A stretch of 64,000 bases of DNA from Diplonema papillatum (GCA_030068145.1 JAPJBO010000515.1:62001-126000), one strand, 5' to 3'. Shown: positions 42,036-53,880, counted from the stretch's first letter. The notes: a model not told the origin generated them from the letters alone. Numbers and translations are program-made.

Positions 42036-43376
42036 ACTTTCTTTCATAGTACATTCGTACTGGAGCACATGTCCGGAAAAAAATGAAAGAGACAAGTAAC
42101 GACACGAGTACGGGACCTCCGCTCCAATCCTTGGAAATCCCGCTCCCCCCTCGAGGAGTCGACAAGGTGCCAACTGACATGACCAGGATTTAGACCCGAA
42201 ATCCCGGAAAATAGTCGAGGATGCCCGGTCGGTAAGGGGTTAAGAACGAACAGCATGAAATTGCTGGCGTTTGCTTCCTCCGGCATGTCGGAGGTGGCGG
42301 TGGGATCCAATCGCAGAAGCTGGAGTCAAAGCTACAGTGAAAAAAAGCGGGTGTGGTGCGGATTCACACACATTTTGGTCGTGGTGGAGCAGCCCCTCTC
42401 TCCAGCTCACCGTGGGAGCACTGACAGACACTGCTAAAAAAAGCGCGACACCTTGACAGCACTTTTTGTTGACCGCGCTACCCTGAGCCCAAATCCTGGA
42501 TGTGGTTTCAGGTGGCACATTTGTCAAATGATCATGATCAGAAGGTCCTACTTGAGCGCTTCAGTTTCCTCACACATTCAGGGCATTAGCTTCCCATTCC
42601 AAATTCTGTCAGCTGACGGAATTTGGAAATCCGGGCGGCTAAAAAAATATAAAAAAAAAGTGCAAAAAACGACCTTCGATGAAAAAAGTCGTGGGGGTCC
42701 GGTGGAGGCGTGGGTTAGGCCAGCTTTGCCAGGAAGCTGGCTGGCGGTCAGGGCTGGCCATCGGTGGGTCGCCGCTGGGCATGGTGGGCTGGCTGGCAGA
42801 AGTTTGGGGCTGCTGTGGGTGCTGAGCCGAGTGAGAGAGTCGAAGCTCAGAAGCAGCCCGGAATTCTTGACAGATTCTCTCCGAGTTGAAACAAGTGCCT
42901 TGTTCCGTGTGATCTCCGGTCTGCACCTACACATGCCAATGATTTACCAGCACACAGTATCTGAGTGGTGGATGAATTTGAAATGGGCTGTTGGCTTCAG
43001 GAGTGTGCACCAGGGGAGGGTCACACAGATGGCAAACAGTGCCACCAGTACGTTGGTCGATATGTTTAACGCGACAAACGGACTGAGAAGTGCAAACTCT
43101 TTCTCCACCTGAATGTACCGTACCGTTTGCCGGGGGGCGGAGCCCCACGGACCCCCCCCCCCCTTTTGGAAGCCCAAACAACGGCTTCTCGGTTTCAGAG
43201 CGGGAAAAGCAAATCGGCTATTGAGACGGAATTTGGAAAACTGAGGCAAAAATGAAGCTAATAGCCTGCACACATTGCATGGCTAAAAAAAAAACAAAAA
43301 ACTTTTCCAGATTTAGGCTTCCTCCGGCAATTTGGAGGTAAGCGGGGGCGCTGTAAAGAACTCTAAAAAAACACAG
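42036..43376. other. Rest of gene 2 intron 1
   Basis: Contains a GCGGGTGT MITE left end (about 42310-42380), a segment shared with 37435-37560 and inverted at 54250-54360 (AAATGATCATGATCAGAAGG), a G/C hairpin with C run (43127-43164), and an A run before the acceptor AACACAG. A 219-codon frame at 42453-43112 shows no domain. Confidence 0.5.
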
Positions 43377-43945
43377 ATTCGATTCCTGTTCAGGCTGGAC
43401 CCGAACAAGGTGCCCGACAGTTACCCCGAAGGCGACGTCCGTAACAACACGGGCGCTATCGAGTCGAAGGACATCTTCGGCACAGAGAACGGCGAAACGC
43501 GGTCGAAGCACCACACCAACCAGCGTGTCGTGGACTGGCAGTCCATGGGGGTCACAGGCGACAACGTCGGCATGTACATCGTGCGGGGCAACCACGAAAT
43601 GTCGTCCGGAGGCCCGTTCTACCGCTGCATCAGGGTCCAGACTAAGGTCGAGTCGCAGGAGCTGACCTACATGCTCAACTACCGCCAGGCGCAGACGGAG
43701 CCGTACAGGAAAGGGACGCTCGCTGTGTATACATTTGTGGTGACCGACGGCGGGGAGCCTGACGCCGCGATTGACTACGGGTTCTACGGCAGCTTGAACC
43801 TCACCGGCTACGTCCCGCCGTCCGGAAGAGGGGAAGTCGCGTGCAGCGGCGTCGAGGCGACGGCGGGAGTGAGGCACATCGCCGGCTTCAGCAACGACAA
43901 CGGGCAGTACTGGGCCATCATGGACGCGGCGACTGGGGCCTTCAG
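43377..43945 (+). CDS. PL4 gene 2, exon 2 (catalytic domain)
   Basis: 569 bp, acceptor ACACAG|ATTCG, donor TTCAG|GTAGTT (phase 2). It reads IRFLFRLDPNKVPDSYPEG, TRSKHHTNQR (putative catalytic Lys at about residue 182 of the joined protein), HEMSSGGPFYR and YRQAQTE. In the family as I recall it, a His occupies the place of this first Gln, 60 residues after the Lys, so activity deserves testing. No frame break. About 95% similar to gene 1 exon 2 in translation. Confidence 0.85.
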
Positions 43946-44359
43946 GTAGTTCGTTTGCATTTTCGTCAAATTCTTTCACTCTTGAACACCACCTCAATAA
44001 ACGCTAAATAAAAATGGATGCGAGTTTGGTACCCGATAAACGAATGCAAGAGCAAGAAGTACTCAGACACCACGAGCGTGAAGTAGGGTGGTGTCACGGG
44101 AGAAACGTAAAGACAAGTCCGGGACATGAGAGGCAACTAGCGCCTGAACGAAGCTAATATTTTCCCCCATGGTTTTCTTTTTCGAGGGTGTTCAAAAAAT
44201 GCAGGTTTGCACATTGAGCGAACGAACACCATACTATATATACTGATCATTTGACCGGTTTACCTTACTCTGAACATTCAATTTTGAGGAATAAGCAAAC
44301 CAAGTAGTTAGTCACACGGCGTGTGTTTACTACCCGACTCCCACCCCAACTCCTCGAAA
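43946..44359. other. Start of gene 2 intron 2
   Basis: GT donor at 43946; no repeat or gene recognised. Confidence 0.4.
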
Positions 44360-44369
44360 AAACGCCCAG

Positions 44370-44660
44370 GGCTCCCGGTATCCTCCCGGTATCCTCCGGG
44401 GGTGTACACGATGACGATCTTCAAGAACGAGCTGGAAGTGCACGTGCAGGAAGACGTCGCCGTCACTGCAGGGCAAGTCACGGAGCTGCCGCGCCTTCAG
44501 CGTCTTGGCCGGCGACCCTTCTGGCGAAGCGACCATCTTCAGGATCGGCGACTGGGACGGATCGCCGGAAGACCTGCGCAACGGCGAAAATATCACGAGG
44601 ATGCACCCGTCGGAGGTCCGGATGGACCCTTGGGTGGCCTCCCCGTTTGTGGGCTTTCAG
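44370..44660 (+). pseudogene. PL4 exon 3 duplicate in intron 2 of gene 2
   Basis: Matches exon 3 from PGVYTMTIF (in one frame) to CCTCCCCGTTTGTGGGC. It carries a duplicated GGTATCCTCCC block at its start and a 1-nt insertion (CTGCCGCGCC for CTGCCCGCC) that shifts the frame after VTELP. It lies about 553 bp upstream of the intact exon; same type of duplication as at 25004-25590 in gene 1. Confidence 0.8.
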
Positions 44661-44933
44661 TTTTTATAGACAGCACCTTCATCAGAAGTTCTGGCCGCAA
44701 ATGGTAGCAGTACTTAGTCACAACCTAAGCTTGCAAAAGTTAAAGTGCCAACAATATTATGTCTACACCCTCCACTACCCGACTCCCTCAATGGTCTAAC
44801 ACACCGGACCTTTAGCCCCAAACAATTATGCGTAAGTTTGCACAATGAACGAACCAAGTAGTCGGTCACAACTTTGCTAACCAAAGTGTTACTTACCCGA
44901 CTCCAGCCTAAATGGTCAACTTTCAAAACACAG

Positions 44934-45870
44934 GGCACCTGGTATCCTCCCGGGGGTGTACACGATGACGATCTTCAAGAACGAGCTGGAAGTGCACGTG
45001 CAGGAAGACGTCGCCGTCGCCGCAGGGCAAGTCACGGAGCTGCCCGCCTTCAGCGTCTTGGCCGGCGACCCGTCTGGCGAAGCGACCATCTTCAGGATCG
45101 GCGACTGGGACGGATCGCCGGAAGAGCTGCGCAACGGCGAAAAGATCACGAGGATGCACCCGTCGGACGTCCGGATGGACCCTTGGGTGGCCTCCCCGTT
45201 CGTGGTCGGAAACACGTCGGCGAGCGAGTTCCCGGGCGTGTTGTTCAAAGCCGTGAACAACGACTACCAGATCCACTTCAAGATGACCGACGACCAGAAG
45301 CTCGTCGTTCGCTCCGCGAGGGTCGGAATCACCGTCTCGCACAATGGTGCGCGGCCGTTGCTGGGGGTAAACGGCTGGACGTCGAAGGTCCCGTCTTCTC
45401 CGCCGAAGCTGCCCACGAGGACGCTGACCACCGGCACGTACAGAGGGAACAACAAGATGTTCACCTACGAGATCCCGACGACTGCGTGGACGGCCGACGA
45501 GTACCAAGTGCTGACGGTGACCGTCGCCAGCGGCTCCGGCGGGTCCGAGTACCTGAGCCCCGCCATGGCCATCGACTGCGTCGACCTGCTGGAGGCTGGG
45601 TGGAGCTCCCCGGCGCCGGCCACCATGGTGCCCACCCAAGCACCCGCCACGCAGGCACCCGCCACGCGGGCACCCGCCACGCGGGCACCCGCCACGACGT
45701 CGCCTGGCACCCCTGCCCCCGAGACGACCAGCCCGTCGACTTCGGCTCCTGCCACGCTGGCGCCTCCGACGGCCACGTCGGCTCCCTCGAGCTCTGCCGC
45801 CAGCACCGCCTTTAGCACGGTTCTCGCGGCCGCCACGACAGCAGCGCTCGTCGTGCTGACCGTTCTTTAG
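44934..45870 (+). CDS. PL4 gene 2, exon 3 (fnIII-like, CBM-like domains, GPI tail)
   Basis: Acceptor AAAACACAG|GGCACC. Encodes [77 protein letters not shown] and LSPAMAIDCVDLL. A longer stalk than in gene 1 follows, with APAT(Q/R) repeats near residue 545-565 and Ser/Thr/Pro-rich sequence. The hydrophobic end AALVVLTVL and stop at 45868-45870 suggest GPI anchoring. The 15-bp periodicity of the stalk (GCACCCGCCACGC) indicates recent slippage expansion. Domains II and III assist substrate binding in PL4. Confidence 0.86.
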
Positions 45871-47617
45871 AAGCCGATGGTTTTCAGCCTCCCAGATCGA
45901 TCGACAGTTTGAAGCCATTCTTCCGGAAACTGTTCGGTTTGTTTGAGTGTGAGTGTGTGCGCAAACAGCGCATTGTTGGTCAGCGTGTTTTGGTGGTTGG
46001 CCAGAAATACTGACCTGAAAATTTCAGTGAAATTAAAACAGGGTAAAAACAAGTGGAAAAACGATCAACCGGCACGCACAAAAGTGAGTGTTAACAGTGC
46101 ATTGAGTTGAAGCCAGGGTTAGTGGTTGCTCCAGCACCGGCGAGTGAACAGCAGAGCCAAGCCTGAACCGGTGTTCTACGGTCGTATCCGGAATGTGGCG
46201 CAAGCTGCTTGGGGACACAACTGGCGTCGAGGTAAGTCTCCTGGAATGGGGCGAGAGTCCCGTATTTCCTCGACGAACCGTGTTGGTTAACTCCTTGCTA
46301 GCACGAGTCGCTCAGTTTTGGGAATGCTGAGCTAATCGGCAGGTAGGATTGTTCAGGAAACGGTCGTGAGCGAAACCCGACCCGGTAACGACCATTTCAC
46401 TGTCTTCTTTGTTTTGTGACGCGACAACATCACGGGGGGAGCAACATATCACGCCGGTACAAAAATACTCGAGGGACTGCCTTGTGCGCATTTCGAAGGA
46501 GACTAAAGGGGGAGAAAACAATACAACTACAAATAGGATCTTTTTTGTTGAACGCTTCTTCTGCTAAGGCTAAACATCTCCCGGAGGCCGATGGCGAGCA
46601 CGTAAAGGACTTTGAGAAGAGGGTTTAAGAATCCCTGAAACCCGAGGGGGTGGTAAGAGTCGGAGATGCGTTCAAATCTTAATTGTAGCTCCTTCACTGG
46701 GGTTTATGTTTGAGACGTCTGAACATTCAGATCGTCCAAGCTTCTGTTGCGAGACGGGAGGGCCGACGACTTGGGTTCGGCGCTGGTGCTCGTCCGCCTT
46801 GTCTTCCATGGCTCGAGAAATTTCACCTTGCTTTAGGACCGACTGACCCTGGTCCAATTGGTGAAGGGGCCTAAAACACGGCGCAGAGTTGAGCACACAC
46901 AGAACTATTCAATCCGCCATGGGTTTGCTCCTTACTTGCGGAGTCTCGCACTCCCTTCTTCTTTTCCCCTGTCTCATTCTTTTTGCGACAACCAATTTCT
47001 GCTTCCCTGGAGACAGTATTTGTCACAGCTAAAAAGAACGTTGGCAGCGGTTTAACCAGAACACATGTAGGTTAAATCGCACAAACAAAAAAAAGCCTTT
47101 TCGAAAAAGCCTTGATGCTGCCATCAAAGCGTGCGCGATAGGCAGTTCTGCCTAAACATTACACCAAGATACAAAGGGGAACGGGCGGTAGAGACTACGA
47201 ATCTGTGTGTTATTGGTCGTTTACTGCATTTTTTTGCTCTTTTTTTTTTGCGATAACCAGTAACTATCTCCTTAGAGAGCATACTTGTTACAGCTAAAAG
47301 GAACGTTGACAGCGGTTTAACCTGAACGCGTACAGGTCAAATCGTAAAGGGGGGGGGTCGAACTAATAATAACACCTGTGTTGTTATTCGATTTGTCGAA
47401 CAATAAAAAAAGTTCCGGGAAGCCGAACAGTAGCAGGATCAAATAGTGGTAGTGTTTTTAGGCAACCAGACGTGTGTCAAATAACTGATATTATTCGACC
47501 CCTCCCCCTTTACCCCTAGACCCCCATTCCAAGCACGTTCTTGCAATCCCCCCATTCCAGTAGGGTACTTCGCGTAACGCGACTTGCTGCCCTCAGCACG
47601 CAGGATTACTTCCTCGC
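45871..47617. other. Intergenic mosaic downstream of gene 2
   Basis: Contains part of repeat E (46005-46085), the paired blocks AAGCCTTGATGCTGCCATCA (47108) and AAAAGAACGTTGGCAGCGGT (47032 and, diverged, 47298), and a G run (47349-47356). No supported gene. Confidence 0.45.
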
Positions 47618-48059
47618 ACTCTTTTTCTTTTGGTACTTCAACCATTGGTGCTGCACACGGCAACCCCATGTCCACTGTGCTCTGCGGAGTTTACTTCGCA
47701 GATTGCCACCGTAAAAAGAAGACAAGTCAGTGCTGCCTAGCGAGTCGCAGTCACAATCAGGGCGAGTGCCCTGAGTTTTTTAACTGATTGCTCAGACACG
47801 GTTGTAGGGGCCTTCTCCCCGTGACGGATTCGCCTGTGCTCTAGTAGCACGGGTGGTCCTGGCTGTGACGAGCTACGAACAGCCGCCTGACAAACCAGAC
47901 TCACACCGCAGTCCTGTCTGCAGACACTCAGGTTCCACGCTGATGATGGTCCGCCTTATGTGTCCGTGGCTTAAAGGACCGAAACACGGCGCAGACGGGA
48001 CCAGTGCGGTGTTGAGCACATACCCATTCCAAGCACGTTCTTGCATCCCCCCCCCCCCC
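47618..48059 (+). repeat. Dispersed repeat B, longest copy
   Basis: Starts CGCACTCTTTTTCTTTTGGT, contains CACACGGCAACCCCATGTCC, GCTCAGACACGGTTGTAGGG and GTCCTGGCTGTGACGAGC, and ends CAAGCACGTTCTTGCATCC with a 13-base C tract. Collinear with 50205-50575. Confidence 0.82.
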
Positions 48060-49734
48060 TTCACAAACAAAGCATTAGCTAAATTCTGAGGAGGTTAGAT
48101 TCGTGTCGAGCCACCGTCCACTTGTTTGTTTCTCTACAGCCGCACCGGTTCCTTATCAAGCAAGTTATTAAAGTACACCCGCGGAACGGCTGCCTGCTGC
48201 CATGATCTTGGACGCAAAAGCATTGCAAACGATTCTGCTTTCTCTATCAGGCCTGTCGGATTAAGACCCATCGAACCATCTAGTAGCTGGTTCACTCCGA
48301 AGTTTCCCTCAGGATAGCTAGAACCAAAACAGGAGTTACGCCAGGTAAAGCGAATGATTGGAGGCATTGGGGAAATCGCTTCCTCGACCTATTCTCAAAC
48401 TTTAAATGGGCGTGAGGCCTGCATGCCCCATCAAAAGCAATCGAAAAGAAAACAAAGGAGCGTTTTACCACCTTGCGGGATGTTTGGCAGCCGCTGCTAA
48501 ACAAGTGCATGCTAATCCATGTGGTTCATGTACTTAAAAGAACTCAATGCTAAACAAACATAACGTGGGCGGCGCCGAAGCTTTACCAGCTTCGGCTGAC
48601 ACCATTTGTGCACTTAACCATGGTTAAGAAGACGACTGAAAGCACAGACACAAAGATAGCTCAAAGCATTTGCAAAATAGCACGAAAAGCCTCTGGGAAA
48701 ACCCGTTTTCACATTTCTTCCCGTACCATGTACACCCGTATGATACGTACGTGGTACGGCAAGACGGGCTTTCCCCTACTATTTTTAGCAGTACTGCTGT
48801 ACTGAAGGGAGCATTTCCGGAACAACGGCTGCACGTGCGAAACTTAAGCGAGCGCAAAAAATGCAGGAAAACCTGCAACACATGAGAACACGAAGACGGG
48901 TTTCGGTAGTCCATTGCACTACCGTCAACACAGCGCTGACAAGGCAGAAACACGTCCGTTTACATCAGTGCAAGCCTAACTCCGACAATGTTACCCCTCT
49001 CTGGTCCCAGGCCAGTCAAACAACCGCGCCACCGCGTCAGTAGGAAGTGCGAAGGTTGGTCATGCGACCGTAGTCCCAGGTACTGTTTTCTGTCGATATC
49101 CGTACAACCATATTAGCAGGTCTGTGATGCTCCTAAATGTCCTAGGCTGCACGCTGACGCATTAAACGAGTTTGAGAGCCTTCCGGCTATCTTGAAGAGG
49201 ATGGGAAATCTTTTGAACTTGCGTCGTGATGAGGATCGATGATTGCGATTATTCTCCTTGAATGAGGAATGCCTAGTAGGCTCAAGTCATCAGCTTCCAC
49301 TGAGCTATCGACTATCTGGGTGACACGGCAACGCACACGGTGCGCCTCTCTGCCCAATTCCCCCGACCAACCTTACCTGTGCTCTCGCAAGCATGGAGAG
49401 GTTCTGACATGCGTAGTGTCTAGCGCAAGGGGAATGCAGCCGATCTGCTTCTCACGAGCCATTGTTATGTCGGCTCCTATCTATCCCCTCACACTAAGGC
49501 CTGGGTGGAAGTGCTCGGATGTACATGGGTATACACAGGACGTATGCATAGTAAGAGTACGACTTACGTACCTACATGCAGTGCTGTACGGTGGTACTGC
49601 TGTTTTGAGCAGGTATGTGAGCACTCACAGCCACGGTGTAGACCATCAAGCACACTATTACCATCCGAAGGACTCGTCGTATTCACGCGTACGAGATGCC
49701 GCAGCTGTACCATTCCATGTAGCCATGACTGAGC
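48060..49734. other. Intergenic, no gene seen
   Basis: Includes one half unit of the 68-bp repeat (about 48508-48555). A 164-codon frame at 49269-49763 has no domain and runs into the 11-bp array. Nothing else is supported. Confidence 0.4.
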
Positions 49735-50165
49735 ATACTGAGCAATTACTAAGCAATTACTGAGCAATTACTGAGCAATTACGGAGTAATTACTGAGTAA
49801 TTACTGAGCAATTGAGCAATTACTGAGTAATTACTGAGCAATTACTGCGAGCAATTACTGAGCAAGTACTGAGCAATTACTGAGCAATTACTGAGCAATT
49901 GCTGAGCAAATACTGAGCAGTTAGTGAGCAATTCCCGAGCAATTACTGAGCAATTACTGAGCAATTACCGAGCAATTACTGAGCAATTACTGAGCAATTA
50001 CTGAGCAATTACTGAGCAATTACCGAGCAATTACTGAGCAATTACTGAGAGCAATTACTGAGAGCAATTACTGAGAGCAATTACTGAGCAATTACTGAGC
50101 AATTACTGAGCAATTACTTAGCAATTACTGAGCAATTGCTGACTGAGCAATTGCACTGAGCAATG
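49735..50165 (+). repeat. 11-bp array (TGAGCAATTAC)n
   Basis: About 38 units, with variants and occasional GAG insertions (CTGAGAGCAATTA). Immediately precedes a repeat B copy. Confidence 0.93.
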
Positions 50166-50204
50166 GGTCTTCCCCCATGCAAAAATGACCGGAGTTTTCC
50201 TCCT

Positions 50205-50575
50205 CCCACCCCTCTTTTCCTTTTGGTACTTCAACAATTGGTGCTGCACACGGCAACCCCATGTCCACTGTGCTCTGCGGAATTTGCTTCGCAGATTGCC
50301 ACACGCAAAAAGAAGACGAGTCAGTGCTGCTTCGCGAGTCGCAGTTGCAATCATGGCGGGGGCCATGAGCTTTTTAGCAGATTGCTCAGACACGCTCCTC
50401 CCCGTGATGGATTCGCCTGTGCTCTGGTAGCACGGGCGGTCCTGGCTGCGACGAGCTGCGAACGGCCGCCTGACTAACCAGACTCACACTGCTGTCCTGT
50501 CTGCAGACGCTCAAGGAGTGTTCCGCGCTGATGATGGTCCGCCTTACGTGTCCGTGGCTTGAAGGAAATGAGAGC
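50205..50575 (+). repeat. Dispersed repeat B, copy
   Basis: Collinear with 47618-47990; ends early, before the GTGTTGAGCACA block. Confidence 0.8.
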
Positions 50576-50589
50576 GCGCTCTAAATTAT

Positions 50590-51160
50590 GTCGAGTAGTC
50601 GGCAAAATGCAACAAAGACCACCACCGCAGATACAATACGCTCACTAGAATGCGATACCTATGTAGGAACCTTTCCGACAGTGGTCACCCGGAGACTATA
50701 CAATCCCGGATCTCTAGTAGTCGACAAGAGGCAACAAAGACACCCGCACAAGCACGCGTACTGCCACTACCGCAGATACGATACGCACACTAGTTATCGA
50801 TACCTGAAAGGAACCTTTACGACAATGGCCACCCGGAGACTATAACCCCCGGATCTCTAGTAGTCGGCAATGGCAACAAAGACACCCGCACAAGCACGTG
50901 TACTGCCACTACCGCAGATACGATACGCACACTAGTTATCGATACCTGAAAGGAACCTTTACGACAATGGCCACCCGGAGACTATAACCCCCGGATCTCT
51001 AGTAGTCGGCAATGGCAACAAAGACACCCGCACAAGCACGCGTACTGCCACTACCGCAGATACGATACGCACACTAGTTATCGATACCTGAAAGGAACCG
51101 TTATGACAATGTTACCGGGAGGCTATAAAACCCCGGATCGCCACGTGAATTTACACTCTA
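50590..51160 (+). repeat. ~142-bp tandem array (4 units)
   Basis: Units begin at TAGTCGGCAA (about 50596, 50718, 50861, 51003), with CGCAGATACGATACGCACAC and CACCCGGAGACTATA blocks. The last unit ends in the repeat A tail. The unit is a shortened repeat A-like element (compare 24380-24500), amplified head to tail. Confidence 0.88.
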
Positions 51161-51782
51161 AAACACGGCGCCGACGGGACCAGTGCGGTGTTGAGCACAT
51201 ATCCATTCCAACCACCCTCTCCAAATTGCAATCCACCCACCCCTCATCCTTTTCCCCTCTTCCCGGGTCCGGTTTGTTTTGTCGGGCTTTCGATCGCAGC
51301 AACCAACACACACTGGCAGGGGGAGAACCCATTTTCCGCCCGCCGCGGGGAGGCGCCAGGGGAACTTAACCTCCGCAGTGTGGAGCCCTAAGGACCCGCA
51401 GGCCCCCCGTGACCGGGCGCGAACGTTTCACCGCCTGCCGAAAACGACACCAAATTCATGCAATTCCCCCTCTCCCCCCCCAGGCATCTTGTTAAGAACC
51501 ATCCATCCATCCATCAGCCGGCTGACCCCCCCCCCCCCCCTCAGGCTATTTTCACTGTGGAGGGGGGAGACGCTACCTGTCACACTCTAAGGTGGTCACC
51601 ACGGTGGGCGGTCAGAAAAAAAAATTTTTTTTTTGCCCCAAATACCCCAAATACCACACTTTGGAAAATTTTTGTGGGCCCACTTTTGGCAGGGAATTTT
51701 GACCATTTCACCTTAGAGAATTTGACCACCCAGCCTCCAAGGCAACTGCACTGTAGAGGGGGGGGGGGGTGTGGGGCTAATT
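51161..51782. other. Intergenic, low complexity
   Basis: End of a repeat B copy (51164-51225), CCAT microsatellite (51502-51516), C and G tracts (51528-51540 and 51757-51768). No gene. Confidence 0.5.
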
Positions 51783-51992
51783 TATTCCGGGGTGGCTTTT
51801 TTTCCGACTTTTTTTCCGACTTTTTTATTCCGGGAGGTGAAAATTTGTTCCGGGAGGTGAAAATTTGTTCCGGGAAGTGAAAATTTGTTCCGGGGTGGGC
51901 TTTTTTTCTGACTAATTTGTTCCGGGAACTGAAAATTTGTTCCGGGGTGGGCTTTTTTTCTGACTAATTTGTTCCTGGGTGAGTTTTTTTTT
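51783..51992 (+). repeat. GTTCCGGGAAGTGAAAATTT array, forward arm
   Basis: Six to seven units of about 20-50 bp of GTTCCGGGA(G/A)GTGAAAATTT with GGTGGGCTTTTTTTCTGAC between. Inverted relative to 52035-52170. Confidence 0.85.
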
Positions 51993-52034
51993 CATTTCTG
52001 GGCTAAAGAATGGCTGACACGATCAGTGAGCCTC

Positions 52035-52170
52035 CCAGAAAAAAAACTCACCCCGGAACAAATTTTCACTTCCCGAACAAATTTTCGCTTCCCGGAACAA
52101 ATTTTCAGTTCCGGAACAAATTTTCACTTCCCGGAACAAATTTTCAGTTTCGGAACAAATTTCACCTAAT
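52035..52170 (-). repeat. GTTCCGGGAAGTGAAAATTT array, reverse arm
   Basis: CGGAACAAATTTTCACTTCC and variants, six units. Together with 51783-51992 it can form a long hairpin with a loop of about 40 bases. A third patch in the same inverted sense is at 53762-53880. Confidence 0.85.
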
Positions 52171-53197
52171 TTCACGGGACCCGGACCGAACCCAGAACTG
52201 GGGAGGACTGGGCTGACAACCCAAGGTGGCAACAAACGGAATCTGCACTCCACATTACATCACGCAAGAATGGCTGATTCCTTCCTGAAGTCATCGACTG
52301 TCTTTGTGCCCACAGGAAGCGCGAACTGAACGCAAGGACCTTCCAGATGTGGAACACTGTACGGAGAGAAGACCACGCAACGGAGCAGGCGCCCACAAGT
52401 AGTTTCTAACAGGACTTATCCCTCACACCGAAGTGATCATGAGTTGCCTTAACGAAACGAACCTTGTGGAGCTGAACTCAGGCTGATAGGTGGGCCTTCT
52501 ACAACGTTAGCACCGGTCAGCAAGTAAACGTATCCGACCCCTGGCACAGAAGGCACGCGGTGGCTATCGGTAAACTGCATCGCGCACTCAGACAGACTTA
52601 ACAGCATGTACGTGGAACCCCTTCCCACGGTCAGTAACTTGGACGACAATTACACTGGACGAACGCAGGAAATGACGAATATCCTCGAGGCTGTCGTAAA
52701 TTCTCTTCTCAAAAAATATCAAAATACATAGGGTCAAAAGGGCACCCCGAAAAAAAAAAAGACTCCAGATACGCAAACTCTTTCGAACGCTGCACACGGG
52801 TATCCTTCAAGTGACCTCTAACTATCTGTTGCATACGCGTATCCGGATCTGAAAGCCGAAGACTTTGTAACACTTTACCGCAACCGAAGTCGCGAACCGG
52901 GTTCGGCTTGCACTGCAAAAGCAGCATAATTGTGTCTTGCGCCCGAGCGCGGAAATCGCCACCCGCCATTCGGCTAGAGTGCAAGAACACAATTGCGAAG
53001 CGTACTACAAACGGATAGTGTTACATAGGCGAACGAATCATGCGAGAACCTATGGAGGGGCCCCTCGACAGCTTTCAGAACACGGCATAGTAAGTCAAGA
53101 GTCGGATAAGCGAGTGTGCAGATTCTACTCCCGTTTGATCTGCATTTTCCACTTTCCCCCCTTTCTTTGTTCTGCTGTGTGTATTTGAAAAACGTTA
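52171..53197. other. Spacer, no gene seen
   Basis: Single-copy-looking sequence between the inverted arrays and the G-rich array; no ORF with a domain on either strand. Confidence 0.4.
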
Positions 53198-53695
53198 TCG
53201 CATGCGGGTAAGCGGGGTTTGCGGGTTAGGGTTTGCGGGTTTTCGGGTTAGGGTATGCGGGTTTTGCGGGGTTAGGGTACGCGGGGTTGCGGGTTCGGGT
53301 ATGCGGTTTGCGAGGTTAGGGTATGCGGGTTTGCGGGTTAGGGTATGCGGGTTTGGGTATGCGGGTTTGCGGGGTTTGCGGGTTAGGGTTTGCGGGGTTA
53401 GGGTACGCGGGTTTGCGGGTTCGGGTATGCGGTTTGCGAGGTTAGGGTATGCGGGTTTGCGAGTTAGGGTATGCGGGTTTGGGTATGCGGGTTTGGGGGT
53501 ATGCGAGGTTAGGGTATGCGGGTTTGCGAGGTTAGGGTATGCGGGTTTGCGGGTTAGGGTATGCGGGTTTGGGTATGCGGGTTTGCGGGGTTTGCGGGTT
53601 AGGGTTTGCGGGGTTAGGGTACGCGGGTTCGGGTTTGCGGGTTTGGGTATGCGGGTTTGCGGGTTCGGGTATGCGGGGGGGGGTTCGGGTATGCG
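53198..53695 (+). repeat. Telomere-like G-rich array
   Basis: About 500 bp of mixed GGGTTAGGGT(A/T)TGCGGGTTTGC units, in which TTAGGG motifs recur roughly every 12-40 bases with GCGGGTTTG interspersed. One strand is rich in G triplets spaced for G-quadruplex folding. Long frames across it on both strands are repeat artefacts. Confidence 0.85.
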
Positions 53696-53761
53696 TACCT
53701 TACACAAAAATTGTAAAAATCACACACAAATGGTGAAAATCTGGAAAATTTGGCAAACCCC

Positions 53762-53880
53762 AAATTCACTTCCCGGAATAAATTTTCACTTCCCGGAACA
53801 AAATTTCACTTCCCGGAACAAATTAGTCGGAAAAAAAGCCTGAAAAAAAGCTCACCCAGGAATAAATTAGCTCGACCCGG
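53762..53880 (-). repeat. Third patch of the GTTCCGGGAAGTGAAAATTT family
   Basis: CACTTCCCGGAACAAA units in the reverse orientation, ending near AGCTCACCCAGGAATAAATT, just right of the telomere-like array. Confidence 0.8.

Noticed and set aside
42453..43112. 219-codon ORF in the intron of PL4 gene 2
   Set aside because: No recognised domain, begins in an alternative start, overlaps ORFs of similar length on the other strand and dispersed sequence shared with 37435-37560.
42594..43240. Possible TIR element with GGCATTAGCTTCC / inverted TTAGCTTCATTTT ends
   Set aside because: Only about 10-13 bases match in each block and the spacing between blocks differs between the sides; not strong enough to call.
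49269..49763. 164-codon ORF before the 11-bp array
   Set aside because: No domain, and its last part is translated repeat.
53195..53843. 170- and 213-codon ORFs across the G-rich array
   Set aside because: Periodic translations of the telomere-like repeat, equally open on both strands.
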